Assembly: GCA_945871545.1 (NCBI GenBank)
Contig: CAMBWJ010000078.1
Location: 1 to 7,461 of the forward strand
Source of the DNA: an uncultured Clostridia bacterium
GTDB lineage: Bacteria > Bacillota_A > Clostridia > Christensenellales > Aristaeellaceae
Length of the DNA stretch: 7,461 nt
Reading direction: 5' to 3'
Part shown: positions 6,090 through 7,461 of the stretch, piece after piece
Layout of the letters: each line of letters starts with the position of its first letter
Position numbering within the stretch: the stretch's first letter is position 1
Notes under the pieces: model-generated
The model's database searches: none
Told to the model about the DNA's origin: nothing
Seen by the model: the letters and a program-made list of their open reading frames with translations, nothing else
Made by a program: the position numbers and the translations under genes

Positions 6090-7388
6090 ATGCATATTGA
6101 GAAGCTGCGCAAGCAGAGCGACAGCGCGATTCTGCGCTATGTGCTTTCGGCCTTTACGATTGCCTTTCTGATCGGTGCGATCTGCGCGCCGGATCGCAGC
6201 GAGATGCTCAGCGGCCTGTGGCGCATCCTCACCAAGCCGTCGCTGCTGACCAAGGACTACTTCTTCATCGAGATCGGCAGCATCTCCGGCGCGATGCTGA
6301 ATGCGGCGCTGGTGGGCGCAGTCTGCTGTCTGATGATGTACCTTCCCGGTGCGGTTGTGGGCAGCGGCACCGTCGCGGCCTACATGCTCACCGTGGGCTA
6401 CTGCTCCTACGGCATCAACCTGCTGACCATCCTGCCCTTCATCCTGGGCACCTTCGTCTACTCCCTGATCAAGAAGCAGCCCTTCGGCAAGTTCATCAAC
6501 TTCGCCATGTTCTCCACGGCGCTGGCGCCGCTGATCAGCGAGGTGCTGTTCCGCTATCCGGCGACGGAGGTGCACAATGTGACGGCGCTGGGCGTGCTGC
6601 TGGCCATTGTCATCGGCATCGTCGTAAGCGTGTCCATGCCTGCGCTCTGCGCCCAGTCCCAGGCCTTCCACAAGGGCTACGACCTGTACAATGCGGGTCC
6701 GGCGGCGGGCTTCCTGTGCATGCTGATCTTCGCGATCATGTACAAGACGCTGGGCTTCGAGGCCCCGGCCATCGCCGCCACCCTGGGCGAGGGCAACCGC
6801 CTCTTCTGCAACGTGTTCTGCATCACCTGCCTGGTGCTGTGCCTGATCTTCGGCTGCATCCTCAACGGCGGCTTCAAGGGATACAAGGGGCTGTTCCTGG
6901 ACAGCGGCTACAAGGCGGACTTCGTCAGCAAGTACGGCGTCGGCCCCACGCTGCTGAACATGGGCATTTATGGCCTGTTCATCGTGGCCTATTACAACCT
7001 GATCGGCTCGAAGTTCACCGGCGCGACCTTCGGCGCGATCTGGTGCATGCTGGCGTTCTGCGCGGGCGGCGCGACCCCGCTGAACGTGCTGCCCATCATG
7101 ATCGGCTACTTCATCGGCTCCCTGTTCGGCGTGAGTGCGATCAATGCTCAGGGCATCATCGTCGGCCTGTGCTACGCCAGCGGCCTTGCACCGGTGAGCG
7201 GCCAGTACGGCCCCATCGCGGGCGTCATCGCGGGCCTTCTGCACTACTGCCTGGTCACCAGCGTGCCTGCCTTCCACGGCGGCTTCAACCTCTACAACGG
7301 CGGCTTCACCTGCGGCATCATTGCCTTCGTTCTGGTGCCGATCCTTGGAATCTTCTTGAAGAGCAAGGACGAGAAGCTGGCAAAATAA
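6090..7388 (+). CDS. DUF1576-type multipass inner-membrane protein with two homologous halves
   Basis: A 432-residue, very hydrophobic protein that I recognise as DUF1576-like, a family of unknown function found in Firmicutes. It is probably a transporter or channel, by inference only. The start at 6090 has AGGAGG 7 nt upstream. About a dozen or more hydrophobic segments can be seen (near 15-33, 67-90, 94-127, 137-153, 165-187, 205-220, 238-258, 285-305, 312-347, 355-366, 376-393, 405-424), with basic residues before the first helix and in the tail (KSKDEKLAK). The two halves repeat each other: GAMLN / PTLLN (67-71 / 286-290), LTILPFILGTFVYSL / LNVLPIMIGYFIGSL (112-126 / 331-345), TALAPLIS / SGLAPVSG (143-150 / 364-371) and FHKGYDLYNAGPAAGF / FHGGFNLYNGGFTCGI (193-208 / 395-410). 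No ATP-binding or signal-transduction domain is present. It lies downstream of the folate operon but behind a terminator, so a link to formate or folate transport is unproven. Confidence 0.85.
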   Translation: MHIEKLRKQSDSAILRYVLSAFTIAFLIGAICAPDRSEMLSGLWRILTKPSLLTKDYFFIEIGSISGAMLNAALVGAVCCLMMYLPGAVVGSGTVAAYMLTVGYCSYGINLLTILPFILGTFVYSLIKKQPFGKFINFAMFSTALAPLISEVLFRYPATEVHNVTALGVLLAIVIGIVVSVSMPALCAQSQAFHKGYDLYNAGPAAGFLCMLIFAIMYKTLGFEAPAIAATLGEGNRLFCNVFCITCLVLCLIFGCILNGGFKGYKGLFLDSGYKADFVSKYGVGPTLLNMGIYGLFIVAYYNLIGSKFTGATFGAIWCMLAFCAGGATPLNVLPIMIGYFIGSLFGVSAINAQGIIVGLCYASGLAPVSGQYGPIAGVIAGLLHYCLVTSVPAFHGGFNLYNGGFTCGIIAFVLVPILGIFLKSKDEKLAK

Positions 7389-7400
7389 GGAAAAACAAAT

Positions 7401-7430
7401 GAGAGGACGGGTTTTCCCGCCCTCTTGTTG
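7401..7430 (+). terminator. Rho-independent terminator of the DUF1576 gene
   Basis: AGAGG (7402-7406) and CGGG (7408-7411) pair with CCCG (7416-7419) and CCTCT (7421-7425), with one A-C mismatch and a TTTT loop, followed by TGTTGTAT. The hairpin begins 13 nt after the stop codon. An A-rich stretch (GGAAAAACAAAT) precedes it, so it could also work from the other strand. Confidence 0.75.
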
Positions 7431-7461
7431 TATGTTCCGGTGGGAAAACGGGGGAACTGAG

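Noticed and set aside
5526..7277. 583-codon minus-strand frame spanning folD, the terminator and the DUF1576 gene
   Set aside because: It crosses a terminator and two well-supported genes, has low-complexity His/Asp/Gln/Ala/Arg composition, and has no RBS or family match.
6218..7402. 394-codon plus-strand frame overlapping the DUF1576 gene
   Set aside because: It is a shadow frame with Arg/His/Pro-rich composition and no RBS; the overlapping frame encodes a coherent membrane protein.
7434..7457. Small inverted repeat GTTCC...GGAAC at the right edge
   Set aside because: Five base pairs around a 14-nt loop at the window edge, with no other supporting signal.

Overview
The window reads as a stretch of chromosome from a fairly high-GC, anaerobic gut-type Firmicute (class Clostridia, perhaps an Oscillospirales- or Christensenellales-like lineage). 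This placement rests on AGGAGG-type ribosome binding sites, sigma-A-like promoters, strong G/C third-position preference, a palindromic intergenic repeat of a kind I recall from gut Clostridia, and the clustered folate genes fhs-fchA-folD. It is an inference; there is no rRNA or other marker gene here. I see no mobile element with a transposase, no CRISPR array and no tRNA or rRNA.

Layout, left to right. (1) The 3' end of a gene running in from the left (1-279) encodes a helical, TPR-like tail and overlaps by 14 bp a complete cytosolic TPR-repeat protein (266-1060). (2) A gene-free gap (1061-1252) holds a palindromic repeat and a strong 15-bp hairpin shared by the convergent genes. (3) On the minus strand, 1253-2206 encodes a short trigger factor that has the PPIase and C-terminal chaperone domains but no ribosome-binding domain; its promoter and RBS are clear. 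(4) The divergent intergenic region 2207-2518 carries the trigger-factor promoter, a consensus extended -10 promoter for the folate operon, and a leader that looks like a single glycine-riboswitch aptamer. (5) Plus-strand operon fhs (2519-4327), fchA (4413-5030), folD (5065-5952), with a hairpin between fhs and fchA and a good terminator after folD. (6) A separate plus-strand gene (6090-7388) encodes a DUF1576-type multipass membrane protein with an evident internal duplication, followed by a terminator.

The three folate enzymes form a complete path between formate and 5,10-methylene-THF: Fhs makes 10-formyl-THF from formate, ATP and THF; FchA dehydrates it to 5,10-methenyl-THF; FolD interconverts methenyl- and methylene-THF with NAD(P)(H). 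FolD lacks the lysine and glutamine associated with cyclohydrolase activity, so FchA probably supplies that step. If the leader senses glycine, formate-derived one-carbon units would be tied to the glycine/serine pool. These genes are shared by acetogens and by organisms using formate for purine and thymidylate synthesis; with no carbonyl-branch or methyl-transfer gene in view, acetogenesis cannot be claimed.

The most interesting points are the candidate glycine riboswitch in front of fhs, the eukaryote-like but diverged Fhs, the FolD/FchA division of labour, the trigger factor without a ribosome-binding domain, and the two-fold repeat in the DUF1576 protein. None amounts to a clearly undescribed system.
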